From contig NZ_JAKZMM010000014.1 in assembly GCF_022809355.1 (NCBI RefSeq), positions 31,839 through 95,838 on the forward strand: a stretch of 64,000 nt of DNA. Direction: 5' to 3'. The DNA is from Parabacteroides faecalis. Lineage in GTDB: Bacteria > Bacteroidota > Bacteroidia > Bacteroidales > Tannerellaceae. This document shows, piece after piece, positions 24,546 through 35,369 of the stretch (its first letter is position 1; the number at the start of each line of letters is the position of its first letter). The position numbers and the translations under genes are program-made. The notes beneath the pieces are model-generated. The model was given only the letters and a program-made list of their open reading frames with translations. It had not been told where the DNA came from and ran no database searches.

Positions 24546-26927
24546 ATGAATCATACAGGAACTATCAGAATTATTGGGGTTTTGTTTATGTGGCTAATCT
24601 GTTCGGAAATATCGTTTGCACAATCAGATGCCGTCCTTTCAGGAAAAGTATCTTCCTCTGAAGGAGTCGTTGATTTTGCTTCAGTTTATCTGAAAGGGAC
24701 AGAATTGGGATGTACCACCAACGAAAAAGGACTTTTCCATTTAAAAGTACCCGAAGGACAATATACATTGGTTGTTTCTGCCGTAGGATACCAGACAGTA
24801 GAACAAGTTGTACAAGCTAAGAATGGAGAAAGACAACGATTGCATATCCATCTTTCAACCGATGTGAAAGAATTAGAGGAAGTAGTCGTGGTATCCAATG
24901 GCGTTAGTCGGGTGAAAAAGTCGGCATTTAACGCCATAGCCTTGGATACAAAAGCCCTGCAGAACTCTACACAAAACCTGAGTGAGGCGTTGGCACAAGC
25001 TCCGGGTATGAAGCTTCGCGAATCAGGTGGTGTCGGTTCAGACATGCAATTGATGATGGATGGATTCAGCGGAAAACATATCAAGATTTTTATTGATGGA
25101 GTTCCTCAGGAAGGAGTTGGTAGTTCCTTCGGCTTGAATAATATCCCCGTGAATTATGCAGAACGAATTGAAATATACAAAGGTGTCGTTCCTGTGGGTT
25201 TCGGAACAGATGCTATCGGAGGAGTAATCAACATTATTACGAAAAAGAATCTAAACCGCTGGTTTGTGGATGCTTCTTATTCGTATGGTTCATTCAATAC
25301 CCACAAATCATACATCAACTTCGGGCAAACCTTCAAGAATGGTCTGACTTATTCAGTCAACGCTTTTCAGAATTATTCGGATAACGATTATTGGGTAGAT
25401 ACGCCCGTAAAAGACTTCGAAACCGGTGCTATCAATAAAAAGAAAATTGAGCATGTCCGTCGTTTTCACGATAAATACCACAATGAAGCAATAGTGGCTA
25501 AAGTAGGAATAGTAGATAAACCCTGGGCCGACCGGTTGATGTTAGGCTTTACCTGGTCGAATATGTACAAGGATATCCAGACGGGCGTCCGACAGGAAGT
25601 CGTATTCGGCGGTAAGTACCAGAAAGGTTATTCTCTGATTCCTTCTTTGGAATACCGGAAACAGAATCTTTTTGTGAAAGGATTGGACGCAACACTAACA
25701 GCGAATTATAATAAAAACATTACGCATAATGTCGATACTTCTACCTACGAATACAACTGGCGTGGCGAAATGCGTCCGTTGAAATCACCAGGGGAACAAT
25801 CCTACCAGCATACCCGTTCGAACAACCAGAACTGGAACGGAACACTGACGTTGAATTACCGGCTGAGGAAAGCCCATACCTTTACATTCAATTATGTAAT
25901 GAATGCTTTCCGTCGTGCCAACCAATCCATGTTGTATGAGGATTCGGAGGCCAATGCCATTCCGAAAGAAACCCATAAAAATATCGGAGGTCTCTCCTAC
26001 CGTCTGATGCCAAATGAGAAATGGAATGTATCTGTATTCGGGAAATACTATAACCAGTACAATGCGGGTCCGGTAGCGACTTCTACGGCACAAGACGAAT
26101 ATGTGAAGACTTCCAATTCTGTTAATGCATTAGGATACGGAGCAGCTGGTACCTACTTCATCGGAAAAGGTTTCCAGACAAAGTTGTCGTATGAAAAGGC
26201 TTACCGTCTCCCTACCAATGAAGAGATGTTCGGAGACGAAGATCTTGAAACAGGAGATATTTCCTTAAAGCCGGAAAAGAGCGACAATGTAAATGTCAAT
26301 CTAAGTTACAACCAAACGTTCAATCGGCATTCGGTCTATGTAGAAGGAGGCTTAGTCTATCGGAATACCCAAGATTATATCCAACGAAGTCTTACCAATC
26401 TGAGTGGCGGAAAGTATGGAGCAACTTATGTGAATCATGGAAAAGTCCTGACAAAAGGCTATAATCTTTCTGTCCGTTATGGTTTCGGAGAATGGCTGAG
26501 CATAGGCGGCAACTTCACCCAGATGAATGTCCGCGACAATGTAAAGACTGTCGATAGCGGTTCCAGCCAGGAAAGTCTGACTTATGGAGCTCGTATGCCA
26601 AACTTGCCTTACCAGTTTGCCAACTCAGACCTTTCTTTCTATTGGAACAATCTGCTTCAAAAAGGAAATAAGCTGACGTTGACTTATGATAATCTGTATA
26701 TGCACAGTTTCCCGCTTTATTCGGAAGCTTTGGGCAGTGAATCAGATTATGTGGTGCCGACACAGTTCGCGCACAACCTGACTCTTTCCTACAGTCTGCA
26801 GAACGGACGGTATAATTTCTCGGTAGAATGCCGAAACTTCACCAACGAGAAGCTGTATGACAACTTCAGCCTGCAAAAGGCCGGAAGAGCCTTCTATGGC
26901 AAGATCCGGGTTTGCTTCGGGAATTAA
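24546..26927 (+). CDS. TonB-dependent outer-membrane receptor, Xus-like
   Basis: 793 residues from the ATG at 24546, which is preferred over an upstream start. After a signal peptide there is a carboxypeptidase-regulatory-like domain ([20 protein letters not shown]), then a plug ([54 protein letters not shown]) and a 22-strand barrel ending in an aromatic residue set (GKIRVCFGN). The next genes are a DUF4374 lipoprotein and a PepSY membrane protein, the same triad as XusABC of Bacteroides thetaiotaomicron, which imports enterobactin-type xenosiderophores. Transport is driven by TonB. The ligand here is inferred from the neighbours. Confidence 0.85.
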   Translation: MNHTGTIRIIGVLFMWLICSEISFAQSDAVLSGKVSSSEGVVDFASVYLKGTELGCTTNEKGLFHLKVPEGQYTLVVSAVGYQTVEQVVQAKNGERQRLHIHLSTDVKELEEVVVVSNGVSRVKKSAFNAIALDTKALQNSTQNLSEALAQAPGMKLRESGGVGSDMQLMMDGFSGKHIKIFIDGVPQEGVGSSFGLNNIPVNYAERIEIYKGVVPVGFGTDAIGGVINIITKKNLNRWFVDASYSYGSFNTHKSYINFGQTFKNGLTYSVNAFQNYSDNDYWVDTPVKDFETGAINKKKIEHVRRFHDKYHNEAIVAKVGIVDKPWADRLMLGFTWSNMYKDIQTGVRQEVVFGGKYQKGYSLIPSLEYRKQNLFVKGLDATLTANYNKNITHNVDTSTYEYNWRGEMRPLKSPGEQSYQHTRSNNQNWNGTLTLNYRLRKAHTFTFNYVMNAFRRANQSMLYEDSEANAIPKETHKNIGGLSYRLMPNEKWNVSVFGKYYNQYNAGPVATSTAQDEYVKTSNSVNALGYGAAGTYFIGKGFQTKLSYEKAYRLPTNEEMFGDEDLETGDISLKPEKSDNVNVNLSYNQTFNRHSVYVEGGLVYRNTQDYIQRSLTNLSGGKYGATYVNHGKVLTKGYNLSVRYGFGEWLSIGGNFTQMNVRDNVKTVDSGSSQESLTYGARMPNLPYQFANSDLSFYWNNLLQKGNKLTLTYDNLYMHSFPLYSEALGSESDYVVPTQFAHNLTLSYSLQNGRYNFSVECRNFTNEKLYDNFSLQKAGRAFYGKIRVCFGN

Positions 26928-26998
26928 TCAGGCATACCAATCAATCGAACAACAATAATCAGGAATCTTACAATAAACAATCATTCAATCAGAACAAT

Positions 26999-28414
26999 AT
27001 GAAAAGAAAACTTCTAACCGTAAGTTGTGCCGCCATTTGTATGTGCGGATTTGTGTTGACTTCTTGTAGTGAAGATGATCCGGTAAATCCGGGCAACAAC
27101 GGAGATAATAATAACGACGAAACACCGACCAGCGAAGTTATTTCCAACTATGTAGTGGCTGCATCCGTGAATGATGCCAACTACCTGCTGACAGCAGATA
27201 CACTGACTGAAGGTACCATCTCAGCCAAGAATAACGGATTGACTACCGAAAGCGGAACCCAATGGATTTTCTATCAGGACAAGTATCTCTACCGTTTGGT
27301 TTACAACCAGGGAAATGCCGGTGTCACTTCTTCTTATATCCTGAATGCGGCAGGTAAAGTAGAAGAACGTGACAATACCTACGAGATCAAACGCTTCACT
27401 TCGTATGGTACCTATAAGAATTATATCATCACGGCTTCTGCCGGCGATTTGTCTCAAGATTATGCGGATGAAAACGGCTATCTGCCTCAAGGTTTTCTTT
27501 TCTCTTATCTGGATGTAGAAAATGAAACTTTTAAGACGAACAGCGATGTGATCTTATCGGAGAACTTTTTAGGTAACGGAGAGTATGTCACACTGGCTGG
27601 TATCCTCGAAGCTAATGATAAGATTTACAGTGTGGCTGTTCCAATGGGATTGAGCCAGTATGGGGTGAAAGCCGAAGGCGGAAAATATGTGGTATATGAA
27701 GATTTGATCAAACAGGAATCCGGAGGAAGCGGTAGCGGTGCCTACGAAAAAGGCGAATTACAATGGACTCAATACCCGAACGAATGCTGGGTGGCGATCT
27801 TCGGGGATGAATCCTTCCAGAACAAGACCTTGATCAAGACCGACAAGATCAGCTATGCATGCGGACGGTACAAATCACAATACTACCAGACAATCTGGGC
27901 TGCCGACAATGGCGATATTTATGTTTTCTCGCCCAGTTATGCCAAAACGATGACAGATCCGCGTCAGCAGACCACGCTTCCGGCGGGTGTTGTGCGCATC
28001 AAAGCTGGAACGGATACATTTGAGGATGATTACTATTGTAACTTGGAAGAACAGACCGGTGGAAAGTCGTTCTTGCGCTGTTGGCATATCACCGACGATT
28101 ATTTCCTGCTCCTGATGTACGATCGTCCACTTACCGAATCCGGATTTGCAGCCAAAGAAATGGCTGTCTTTAAAGGAGAAGACAAGACTTTAACCTATGT
28201 AAAAGGAATGCCTGAAGCAAGTATTATCTCAGGTTTCGGGAATACACCTTATACAGAAAACGGGAAAGTTTATGTCGCTGTAACTACTACCGATGGCAGC
28301 CAACCAGCCATTTACCAGATTGATCCTGTCTCTGCTACAGCTACCAAAGGATTGACTGTCGAATCGGAACAGATCTCGGGGGTAGGAAAACTGACGTACT
28401 ACGTAACTGAATAA
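26999..28414 (+). CDS. DUF4374 surface lipoprotein, XusB-like
   Basis: 471 residues from the ATG at 26999; the reading frame opens upstream inside the receptor gene but the internal MKRKLL start gives a lipoprotein signal with LTSCSEDDP. The mature part has DUF4374 character: repeats of beta strands such as [19 protein letters not shown] and NPDTF-like segments forming a propeller, with [17 protein letters not shown] near the C-terminal part. Lipoproteins of this family bind siderophores at the cell surface and pass them to the TonB receptor. The gene begins 72 bp after the receptor stop and 4 bp precede the next gene. Confidence 0.82.
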   Translation: MKRKLLTVSCAAICMCGFVLTSCSEDDPVNPGNNGDNNNDETPTSEVISNYVVAASVNDANYLLTADTLTEGTISAKNNGLTTESGTQWIFYQDKYLYRLVYNQGNAGVTSSYILNAAGKVEERDNTYEIKRFTSYGTYKNYIITASAGDLSQDYADENGYLPQGFLFSYLDVENETFKTNSDVILSENFLGNGEYVTLAGILEANDKIYSVAVPMGLSQYGVKAEGGKYVVYEDLIKQESGGSGSGAYEKGELQWTQYPNECWVAIFGDESFQNKTLIKTDKISYACGRYKSQYYQTIWAADNGDIYVFSPSYAKTMTDPRQQTTLPAGVVRIKAGTDTFEDDYYCNLEEQTGGKSFLRCWHITDDYFLLLMYDRPLTESGFAAKEMAVFKGEDKTLTYVKGMPEASIISGFGNTPYTENGKVYVAVTTTDGSQPAIYQIDPVSATATKGLTVESEQISGVGKLTYYVTE

Positions 28415-28418
28415 TCCG

Positions 28419-29090
28419 ATGCGTAAGTTTTTTCATCAGATACATCTTTGGTTGTCCATTCCACTGGGGATTCTGATCTCAGTGATTTGCCTTACCGGTG
28501 CGATCCTTGTGTTCGAGAAGGAAATAACAGAGATAATGTATCCTGAAACCCAAGTGACGCAAGTAGAAGGACAACAAGTACGGAAGCAACGCCCTGAATT
28601 TTTCCGTCAGGTGCGCGCTTTGCATCGTTGGTTACTCGACGCGCCTGCCAAAAAGGGAGAGTCTTCTGTCGGGAAAACAGTGGTAGGCATCACCACTGTC
28701 GTGATGATCGTCATTCTAATAAGTGGAATAGTAATTTGGTTTCCCCGAAACAGTCGTACACTAAAGAACCGCCTACAAATATCTTGTACGAAAGGCTGGC
28801 GTCGTTTTTGGTACGACAGTCACGTAGCTTTGGGCTTTTACAGTACACTGTTTCTACTCATCATGGCACTGACAGGTCTTACCTGGTCTTTTTCAGGTTA
28901 TCGGACTTTCATGTACGATCTTTTCTCCAATCTGCCGATAGATAACCTACGCAGGTTCTTCTATTCCCTTCATACGGGAACATGGGGTGGATTGACGACA
29001 CGGATACTTTATTTCCTCACCGCTCTGATCGGGGGAATATTACCGCTGAGCGGCTATTATTTATGGTGGAAGAAACGGAAGCGGGAATAA
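28419..29090 (+). CDS. short PepSY-type inner-membrane protein
   Basis: 223 residues with membrane segments at about 13-35 (LSIPLGILISVICLTGAILV), 93-112 (GITTVVMIVILISGIVIWF), 137-160 (HVALGFYSTLFLLIMALTG) and 195-215. PepSY-associated transmembrane proteins, such as XusC, form the inner-membrane part of siderophore uptake and may reduce or release the iron. Typical members are about 400 residues; this one lacks the large periplasmic PepSY domain. Four bases separate it from the lipoprotein gene. The last codons run into a terminator and repeat region. Confidence 0.75.
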   Translation: MRKFFHQIHLWLSIPLGILISVICLTGAILVFEKEITEIMYPETQVTQVEGQQVRKQRPEFFRQVRALHRWLLDAPAKKGESSVGKTVVGITTVVMIVILISGIVIWFPRNSRTLKNRLQISCTKGWRRFWYDSHVALGFYSTLFLLIMALTGLTWSFSGYRTFMYDLFSNLPIDNLRRFFYSLHTGTWGGLTTRILYFLTALIGGILPLSGYYLWWKKRKRE

Positions 29091-29114
29091 ATTACTCCGG
29101 AATGGATAAAGCAA

Positions 29115-29162
29115 AGACCTCCGACGATACAAATCCTGGCGGATCAAGATCGTCGGAGGTCT
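29115..29162 (+). terminator. intrinsic terminator of the Xus-like operon
   Basis: Arms AGACCTCCGACGAT (29115-29128) and its perfect complement (29149-29162) are followed by TTTTTC. It lies 24 bp after the PepSY gene stop. Confidence 0.8.
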
Positions 29163-29310
29163 TTTTCAATAGAAATCCTGGAAGATTGAAGCTGTCGGAC
29201 GTCTTTTTTTAACAAATCCTTGCGGATTTAGACCGTCCAAGCCGTCTGACAGTAAAAATCCTGGAAGAATGATACTAGATAGATGTCATCTAAAGAAAAT
29301 CTTTGCAGAT
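29131..29310 (+). repeat. degenerate 41-42-bp tandem repeat downstream of the Xus-like operon
   Basis: Five copies of a unit opening AAATCCTgGcgGAT start at 29131, 29173, 29214, 29256 and 29297, giving spacings of 42, 41, 42 and 41 bp. Two copies contain a GTCGGAGGTCTTTTT-type block. A sixth, poorer copy may lie at about 29089, overlapping the gene end. The rest of the gap to the nitroreductase gene is AT-rich with nothing else seen. Confidence 0.65.
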
Positions 29311-29394
29311 TAGACTTAAAAATCGCCACTTTTATGTTAAAGCAATGACAAAATGATACATTTAACAGAAAGGGGGCTTTTCACCCCCTCTTTT

Positions 29395-30033
29395 TTATTC
29401 TGCAAAACCTACCGGATGATTCAAAAACGGCACTTGCGTTGCTTTCAATTTCAACTTTTGGGCGAGGACTTCCTTGTCCATCGTTCCGCGCGGCACTGTA
29501 GCCAATCCCATTCCGGCACAAGCAATCGAAATATTCTGGGAAACGATTCCTGTATCCATTGCTCCTGTCAACCGATTTTGCGGAGTATCGCCACCACGCA
29601 TCTTCGACAAGTCGCTCACCAATACCAACGAGACGGGCGCCACCGCAGCAAAGTCCTGCCCTTTCGCCACGTCTTTACGCAGGTCGTCACTCGTCACCGG
29701 TACCAATTTATTAGCTTTAGCATCATACAAATAAGCCCCCTTTGCGGTACATACATAAATATCGACATCCTGATAGTTCAGCGCGCTGGGTGCCGTGCGC
29801 ATTCCCTTTTCCGGACGGTTCACGCCGTTGGCAGCCCAAAGCAAATCCGAAAGTTGTTGCAGCGAAAGCTCCTTGTCGGCATACGAACGGCACGACTGAC
29901 GGTTGGCTAAAGCGGTCATCACGTCTGTCCCGCATTGTTTACTGGGGGCATTCAGCGAAATCCCCTGCAAATCCTGGGCGCTTGCCCCGAAAATGGAGCA
30001 AGCTGCCATCATGGCAAATACGAAGTTTTTCAT
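29395..30033 (-). CDS. exported nitroreductase-like protein
   Basis: 212 residues from the ATG at 30033; the longer frame upstream lacks a signal and is rejected. A signal peptide (MKNFVFAMMAACSIFGASAQ) precedes a nitroreductase/FMN-binding fold with NRQSCRSYADKELSLQQLSDLLWAANG, GMRTAPSALNYQDVDIY and a C-terminal GMGLATVPRGTMDKEVL. These are the FMN and substrate contacts of the NfsB/SagB type. An exported form is known in Bacteroidales; its substrate is unknown. It is convergent with the Xus-like operon across the repeat region. Confidence 0.82.
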   Translation of the reverse strand: MKNFVFAMMAACSIFGASAQDLQGISLNAPSKQCGTDVMTALANRQSCRSYADKELSLQQLSDLLWAANGVNRPEKGMRTAPSALNYQDVDIYVCTAKGAYLYDAKANKLVPVTSDDLRKDVAKGQDFAAVAPVSLVLVSDLSKMRGGDTPQNRLTGAMDTGIVSQNISIACAGMGLATVPRGTMDKEVLAQKLKLKATQVPFLNHPVGFAE

Positions 30034-30132
30034 TGTATTCTTCTTTTTTATGATTAAAACTGGTTTTTGATCGTTGTAAAGATAACACAAAAACAAGTAT
30101 TTGCGCAAGAAACTTACCCGATTTGTATGCCA

Positions 30133-32712
30133 TCAAGGAACAACTATCTGATGCGTACCGGCTGTCAAATCCACCGCCTTTCCATCCAGTACCAACTCGC
30201 CCGTACAGCCCAACGGTACCTTTACGGTCAGTTGGATCTTACCCTCTTCGGTACGTTTCCATTCACTGCTGATTTCACCGGCTACAGAATCATAGGAACC
30301 TTTCGCCCACTGCATATCTGCCGGGAAATGCGGCGTGAAACGGATATGGCGGAATCCGGGTTGCCGCTCGTCGTAATTGATACCCACCAACTGGTTCATC
30401 ATCCAGGCAGAGACATCGCCCATAAAGACATGGTTCAAAGAAGCATCGCGGAACTCCGGACTCAACGTCCAAGTCTCCGGTAATGTAGTATAACCCATCG
30501 TTTCTACCCAATATCCCCACGAAGGAGCTTCCCGTTTTGTAATCATCTTCATTGCATCTTCCAAATAACCATAGCGGGTGAGCATGGCAGGAACCGTCTT
30601 CGTCCCGATCAGACCGAAATCGAGGAAATAATTATTATCCGCAACCAGTTGATGCAACTTGTCTGCAACCGCTTGTTCTTTCCCTTCCGGAACCAAACCT
30701 AAATACAACGCCAAAGCCTGGGCAGCCTGCGTTCCCTCTGCATACGTAGCAGTCTCTGGATGGAAGAACTTCCGGTTGATGCGATCCTTCAATGCCTCTG
30801 CCTTCTCGGAATATGGTTTCGGATCTTTCCCCAAGAGCGAAGCAAAACGAGCCATCAGTTGATTGTCTAAATAATAGTAGGCTGTCGAGGTATATTCGTT
30901 GTTTGTCGTTGCCTTCCAATACACCCAGTCGCTCAATCCGAAGGTCAGGAATCCATCCTTCTCTTTTGTCTGGAGATACGCCAGGTAACGTTCCATCGTA
31001 GGATATAGCTTCTCGATACTCTCGGTTGTACCATAATAATTATACAAAGCATTTGGGATGATGAACATCACAGCATCCCACACCGGACCAGGAAATTCGC
31101 CATATCCCCAACCACTCGAAGGAATGATACCGGAGATGTCGCCTTCAGCCCGTTGGTTATCGATAATATCGTCCATCCATTTCTCGTAGAACGTAATACC
31201 GTCGAAACCCAGCAAACCCAAGTCGATGGCGACATGTGCATCGGCAGTCCAACCATTCTTTTCTCGCTGAGGACAATCCGTAGGAATACTATGCAGGTTG
31301 CTTCGATAGGCTTGCATGGTCGCATTCCAGATCTTGTTCAACGTTTCATTCGAACAACTAAACGAACCCACCGGTTTCAAGTCGGTATGCAGGAAAAGCG
31401 CCGTCAGACTCTCTTCCGTCAGCTTCACCGGCTTATCACTTTCCACTTCTACATACTGGAAACCATGATAAGCAAACGAAGGCACGAAGATTTCCTCTTC
31501 GCCTGTTCCTTTCAGGTAATATTCATCCATCTGGAATACCTCGCCCGGCTTCACCGGATGATAATACACGTTGATATTTCCCTGTTCCAGTCGTCCGTCT
31601 TTCTTCAACAACTCGCCATGCTTCAACGTGATGTGCGTGCCGGCTTCCCCTTTCACTTTCAGACGGCACAAACCGGCTATATTCTTCGGAAACGCATAGA
31701 CATACAATCGGTCACTGAATGCTTTCATTGAAATCGGTTTCAATTCTTCTGTTACATGGATTCCCGGCATTTCCTGTGCCACCAGCAAAGCAGAAGGAGT
31801 CGCTACTTCCACGGCAGTCTGCCAAGCACTGTCGTCAAACGAAGCAAGTTTCCAGCCTTCCGGTTCCAGACGGGCATCGTAACGGTCGCCACTATAAATA
31901 TTATTATAGGTATAGGGTCCGCAAGCTGTTTTCCATGAAGCATCCGAAGAAAGGGTCTGTTGCGTTCCATCCTCATAATCAATCCGCAATTCACACAGCA
32001 AACGCGGACGATCGCGCCAACGAGCCTCGTGGAAATTCCATACGGCCACCGACTGTTCGTTATACCACCCGTTACCCAAGACGGCAGCCACGGCATTATC
32101 CCCTTTCTGCAAGATAGAAGTAACATCGTGCGTCACATAGAGATTTCGCTTATCAAAATGCGTATATCCAGGATCCAGGAAATTCTCTCCTACCCGCTTC
32201 CCGTTGAGGAACATTTCATAATATCCGGCAGCCGACACATACAGCCTTGCCTGCTTGACCGGCTTATCCACCATAAATCCTTTCCGGAACATAGGAGCCG
32301 GTTCGTATTCCTTGTCATTATCGTCGGTAATCCACTTAGCCTGCCAGTCGGCATTTTCCCCTTTCCCCAACTCAAAGCTTGCCACATCGGAAGTACGACA
32401 AGGATTTCCATCCTGATCCCAAACAGTAACCTGCCAGTAATAGCGGGTTTCCGGTTTCAATTCGGTCCGTTCATCATATACCTTTAAATCCGTCGGTGAT
32501 GTTCCGATCCGAATTTCATAACGAGAAGGGACAAACGTCGTATCTTCACCCGCATACTTCCATGTGAATCGCGGCATCTTCGTATCAATGCCAATTGGAT
32601 TTTCCAAATATTCAGTCCGCAAACCGACTGGAACAATTTTTTCATTGGTCTGCACACAGCTTGCCAGCAATCCGGCAGTAGCTGTCAGCACTATTAAAAT
32701 ATTCTTTTTCAT
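30133..32712 (-). CDS. GH78 alpha-L-rhamnosidase, lipoprotein
   Basis: 859 residues. A lipoprotein signal (LTATAGLLASC) precedes the Bac_rhamnosid arrangement: N-terminal beta domains (LYVSAAGYYEMFLNGKRVGE), a concanavalin-like region, and the (alpha/alpha)6 catalytic barrel with CPQREKNGWTADAHVAIDLG, which carries the general acid in the usual position, and SSGWGYGEFPG. It removes terminal alpha-L-rhamnose from plant glycans or glycosides. It lies 21 bp downstream of the second rhamnosidase and is part of the rha locus, so its product is used by RhaT and RhaA. Confidence 0.92.
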   Translation of the reverse strand: MKKNILIVLTATAGLLASCVQTNEKIVPVGLRTEYLENPIGIDTKMPRFTWKYAGEDTTFVPSRYEIRIGTSPTDLKVYDERTELKPETRYYWQVTVWDQDGNPCRTSDVASFELGKGENADWQAKWITDDNDKEYEPAPMFRKGFMVDKPVKQARLYVSAAGYYEMFLNGKRVGENFLDPGYTHFDKRNLYVTHDVTSILQKGDNAVAAVLGNGWYNEQSVAVWNFHEARWRDRPRLLCELRIDYEDGTQQTLSSDASWKTACGPYTYNNIYSGDRYDARLEPEGWKLASFDDSAWQTAVEVATPSALLVAQEMPGIHVTEELKPISMKAFSDRLYVYAFPKNIAGLCRLKVKGEAGTHITLKHGELLKKDGRLEQGNINVYYHPVKPGEVFQMDEYYLKGTGEEEIFVPSFAYHGFQYVEVESDKPVKLTEESLTALFLHTDLKPVGSFSCSNETLNKIWNATMQAYRSNLHSIPTDCPQREKNGWTADAHVAIDLGLLGFDGITFYEKWMDDIIDNQRAEGDISGIIPSSGWGYGEFPGPVWDAVMFIIPNALYNYYGTTESIEKLYPTMERYLAYLQTKEKDGFLTFGLSDWVYWKATTNNEYTSTAYYYLDNQLMARFASLLGKDPKPYSEKAEALKDRINRKFFHPETATYAEGTQAAQALALYLGLVPEGKEQAVADKLHQLVADNNYFLDFGLIGTKTVPAMLTRYGYLEDAMKMITKREAPSWGYWVETMGYTTLPETWTLSPEFRDASLNHVFMGDVSAWMMNQLVGINYDERQPGFRHIRFTPHFPADMQWAKGSYDSVAGEISSEWKRTEEGKIQLTVKVPLGCTGELVLDGKAVDLTAGTHQIVVP

Positions 32713-32733
32713 ATCGAGAATTAAATCATATCC

Positions 32734-34482
32734 TTACTTAATTACTATACCTTCTGGAGCATCTATTTTCGAAGAGATAGAACCATCCGGTTGTTTTTCA
32801 TGCCGAATCTTAACGATTCCTTTCGGCGTGGGGAAAGTTCCTTCCACCCATTCCAAATCTGCCAAATGCGGAACAATCCGAAGTACTCGGCAACCAGGTT
32901 CTAGCACTTCCACACCCAATACATATTCCGTCAACCACGATGTAGGTCCCGAAGCCCAGCCATGACACAAACTATGGCGGAAACCTTTATAACAGTAGGC
33001 TCCGAAATCTCCATGAATATCTTTCTTGCCTGCCGGAACCAGTTCATCGATCGGAGCAGCATTCGGCAACCAGTCTAAATTAAAGTCTTCCCAGAAGGTA
33101 GTTGCTCCCATATCTAGCATCGCGCCCCAATATGAACGGATAATATCCAACGCTCCGGAATAATTTCCTGCCAAAGCCATTGAACGTAACATATAATATC
33201 CATAGAACGTAGAGAAACCATGTCCACCTTCCTGTGACAGATATTTTTGGTCAGCCTCATTGGCATCCATCAATCCCGCCCAAGCCAACAAGGCGGCAGC
33301 TTGTTTCATTCCCGGCTCTGTCTGTTTCTTCTTCAAAGCCAGAAAAGGTTTTATCACTTGAGGCGCAGCCTTCCGTAAACGCACTTCCGTTTCCAAACAA
33401 GTACTTGCTAATTCCGGCTCCTGCAATAAAGAACAAAGTTCTGCTCCATATTTCATAGCCTGAACCATCAATGCCTGCAAACCCGCGTTGATCGCTTCCG
33501 GATTCTCATTAGACGGCCAATCCAAGAAACGCATTCCGTCCAAATGTTCCCGGCCAGAAGCATCTACTTTCGAGATCAGGACTTTCAACAGGTCAACCAG
33601 ATAATCTTTCTGCGATTGCAAATAAGTCCAGTCTCCTTGATACCGAAACCAATCCCGCTGAATCAACAACCACCAGATTGAATACGAACTAATCCCATTC
33701 ATCCAATTAGGTAATGGAGTAATATTACGGGTTAAATCCAAACTCTTCGGAACCGCTTCATTATACCCAAAGACTGTATTCACAGTCATGACTTCCGGAT
33801 GCATGTCTCCTATCCAAACCAGACGATCACGTTTAATGCCGTCCCACAAATATTCCTGTAAATTCAGATGGACCGTATAAGCACCCGTCTGCCAAATTTG
33901 ATTAAGCCGCTCATCGTTACACCGAAACGAACCTTTATAAGGAATATCCCGGTAAGTAGCAATCGCCCGGATCTCCTTCAACTGTAATTCTACAGAATCA
34001 TCCGGCAAATCAATCCGGACAAAACGAAAACCGGAATTTCCTACCTCTGCAACTCCCAACCAAGGTAACGATAACTGGAAATCCCGGACGGCATGATCGT
34101 TTGTCGCTCCGTTTTTCCCGTCAATCTCACACATCGCTTCGCTGACAGATTCGCCGAAACGTACCCGGATACGTACAGGTTTCTGACTAGCCGGCATACC
34201 TGTCACCAACTGGATTCCACCTTGAATTTCTTTTCCGAAGTCCAATAATAATGCCGGATGCCGAGCATCCGTACTTCGCATGACGCATACTCGGCTATTC
34301 GACAAATCAGCCTGTCCGTTTCCAGGTGACAATAAATAATGTTCATTTTCTATTTGCACACTATCTTGTTGCCATACAATCCGCACAGGAGATAAATATT
34401 CTCGGATTCGGCTATCTCTCTGTTGGGCAAAAGCCACTGTAAAAGCTAGCGATGCCCCCAAAACCAACCAGCTTTTCCTCAT
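32734..34482 (-). CDS. second GH78-type alpha-L-rhamnosidase, exported
   Basis: 582 residues. A signal peptide (LGASLAFTVAFAQQ) is followed by a small beta domain and the rhamnosidase helical barrel with GIKRDRLVWIGDMHPEVM (acid region), GISSYSIWWLLIQRDWF and LDWPSNENPEAINAG. It is shorter than the first enzyme, so it lacks one or more of the N-terminal beta domains. It lies 12 bp after rhaD and 21 bp before the larger rhamnosidase, showing that the enzymes are expressed with the catabolic genes. Substrate details are not visible. Confidence 0.85.
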   Translation of the reverse strand: MRKSWLVLGASLAFTVAFAQQRDSRIREYLSPVRIVWQQDSVQIENEHYLLSPGNGQADLSNSRVCVMRSTDARHPALLLDFGKEIQGGIQLVTGMPASQKPVRIRVRFGESVSEAMCEIDGKNGATNDHAVRDFQLSLPWLGVAEVGNSGFRFVRIDLPDDSVELQLKEIRAIATYRDIPYKGSFRCNDERLNQIWQTGAYTVHLNLQEYLWDGIKRDRLVWIGDMHPEVMTVNTVFGYNEAVPKSLDLTRNITPLPNWMNGISSYSIWWLLIQRDWFRYQGDWTYLQSQKDYLVDLLKVLISKVDASGREHLDGMRFLDWPSNENPEAINAGLQALMVQAMKYGAELCSLLQEPELASTCLETEVRLRKAAPQVIKPFLALKKKQTEPGMKQAAALLAWAGLMDANEADQKYLSQEGGHGFSTFYGYYMLRSMALAGNYSGALDIIRSYWGAMLDMGATTFWEDFNLDWLPNAAPIDELVPAGKKDIHGDFGAYCYKGFRHSLCHGWASGPTSWLTEYVLGVEVLEPGCRVLRIVPHLADLEWVEGTFPTPKGIVKIRHEKQPDGSISSKIDAPEGIVIK

Positions 34483-34494
34483 AGATCCTTTACT

Positions 34495-35298
34495 TTAGAG
34501 TCCAAAAGCCGGAACCAAATCATCCAACTGTTGCTGAGTCATACCTTCCGGATCCTCTCCTGAAGCCTGACGGGCACTGAAATATATCTGAGCGGATTTA
34601 CTCAACGTATCAATGGCATCGAAACATTCAATCAAATCCTCTCCAACTGCCAGAATACCATGTTTTTCCCAAAATACCACATCATGATTCTCCAGCTGTT
34701 TGATGGTTGCCCGAGCCAGTTCCACAGTACCAGGTATTTCATACGGAACAATACCGATTCCTTTCGGTACAATGATTCGGCACTCTGGGATCATGCTCCA
34801 AAGTACTTTCGTTAGATAATCCGAATTTAAGAATCGCTTGCAATGTGTCATACCTATCAAGTCTGTTGGATGGGTATGTAAAACAACTCTATTATCACGA
34901 CCTGTAGAGCGAACATAATTATGCATCATCAAATGTGAAGGCAACTCTGAAGTTGGTTGAATAGGTTGTTCTGCAATGATCTCATAACTCAAGCCATCGG
35001 CTGCAACCCGGATCAACGAACCGTTCTCAAACGGAGCAGGAGCCACATAACGCATGCGTTTACCTGTTCCTGTAACGTAAAATACATGTCCGGCTAAAGC
35101 TTCCATCTTTTCAGGTAAAGCCTTGGCCGGAGCCAGTGCCGGAAGAGCCAGATCTTCTGACGTCAATAACGACGTTACGTTTACGGAAATATTTCCCCCA
35201 TTCCGTTCTGCCCATCCTTTAGTCCATAAATAACCAGCGACCTCTGCTATACGGTCTATTTCTGCCATTAAAGCACAATTGCTTCTTAACTGTTCCAT
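34495..35298 (-). CDS. rhaD: rhamnulose-1-phosphate aldolase
   Basis: 267 residues from the ATG at 35298; a TTG start 6 bp earlier is possible. RhaD splits L-rhamnulose 1-phosphate into dihydroxyacetone phosphate and L-lactaldehyde in the cytoplasm. Class II aldolase marks seen are the RNGGNISVN loop, ELPSHLMMHNYVR and VVLHTHPTDLIGM with its Zn-binding histidines, and EKHGILAVGEDL. Length is normal. It is the first gene after a 169-bp gap holding 21-bp repeats. Confidence 0.96.
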   Translation of the reverse strand: MEQLRSNCALMAEIDRIAEVAGYLWTKGWAERNGGNISVNVTSLLTSEDLALPALAPAKALPEKMEALAGHVFYVTGTGKRMRYVAPAPFENGSLIRVAADGLSYEIIAEQPIQPTSELPSHLMMHNYVRSTGRDNRVVLHTHPTDLIGMTHCKRFLNSDYLTKVLWSMIPECRIIVPKGIGIVPYEIPGTVELARATIKQLENHDVVFWEKHGILAVGEDLIECFDAIDTLSKSAQIYFSARQASGEDPEGMTQQQLDDLVPAFGL

Positions 35299-35369
35299 TT
35301 TCAATCAATTTATAATTTTATCCATTCATTTCATCCGGATAATTTTCATAGCGAACCGGATGTTATTTT

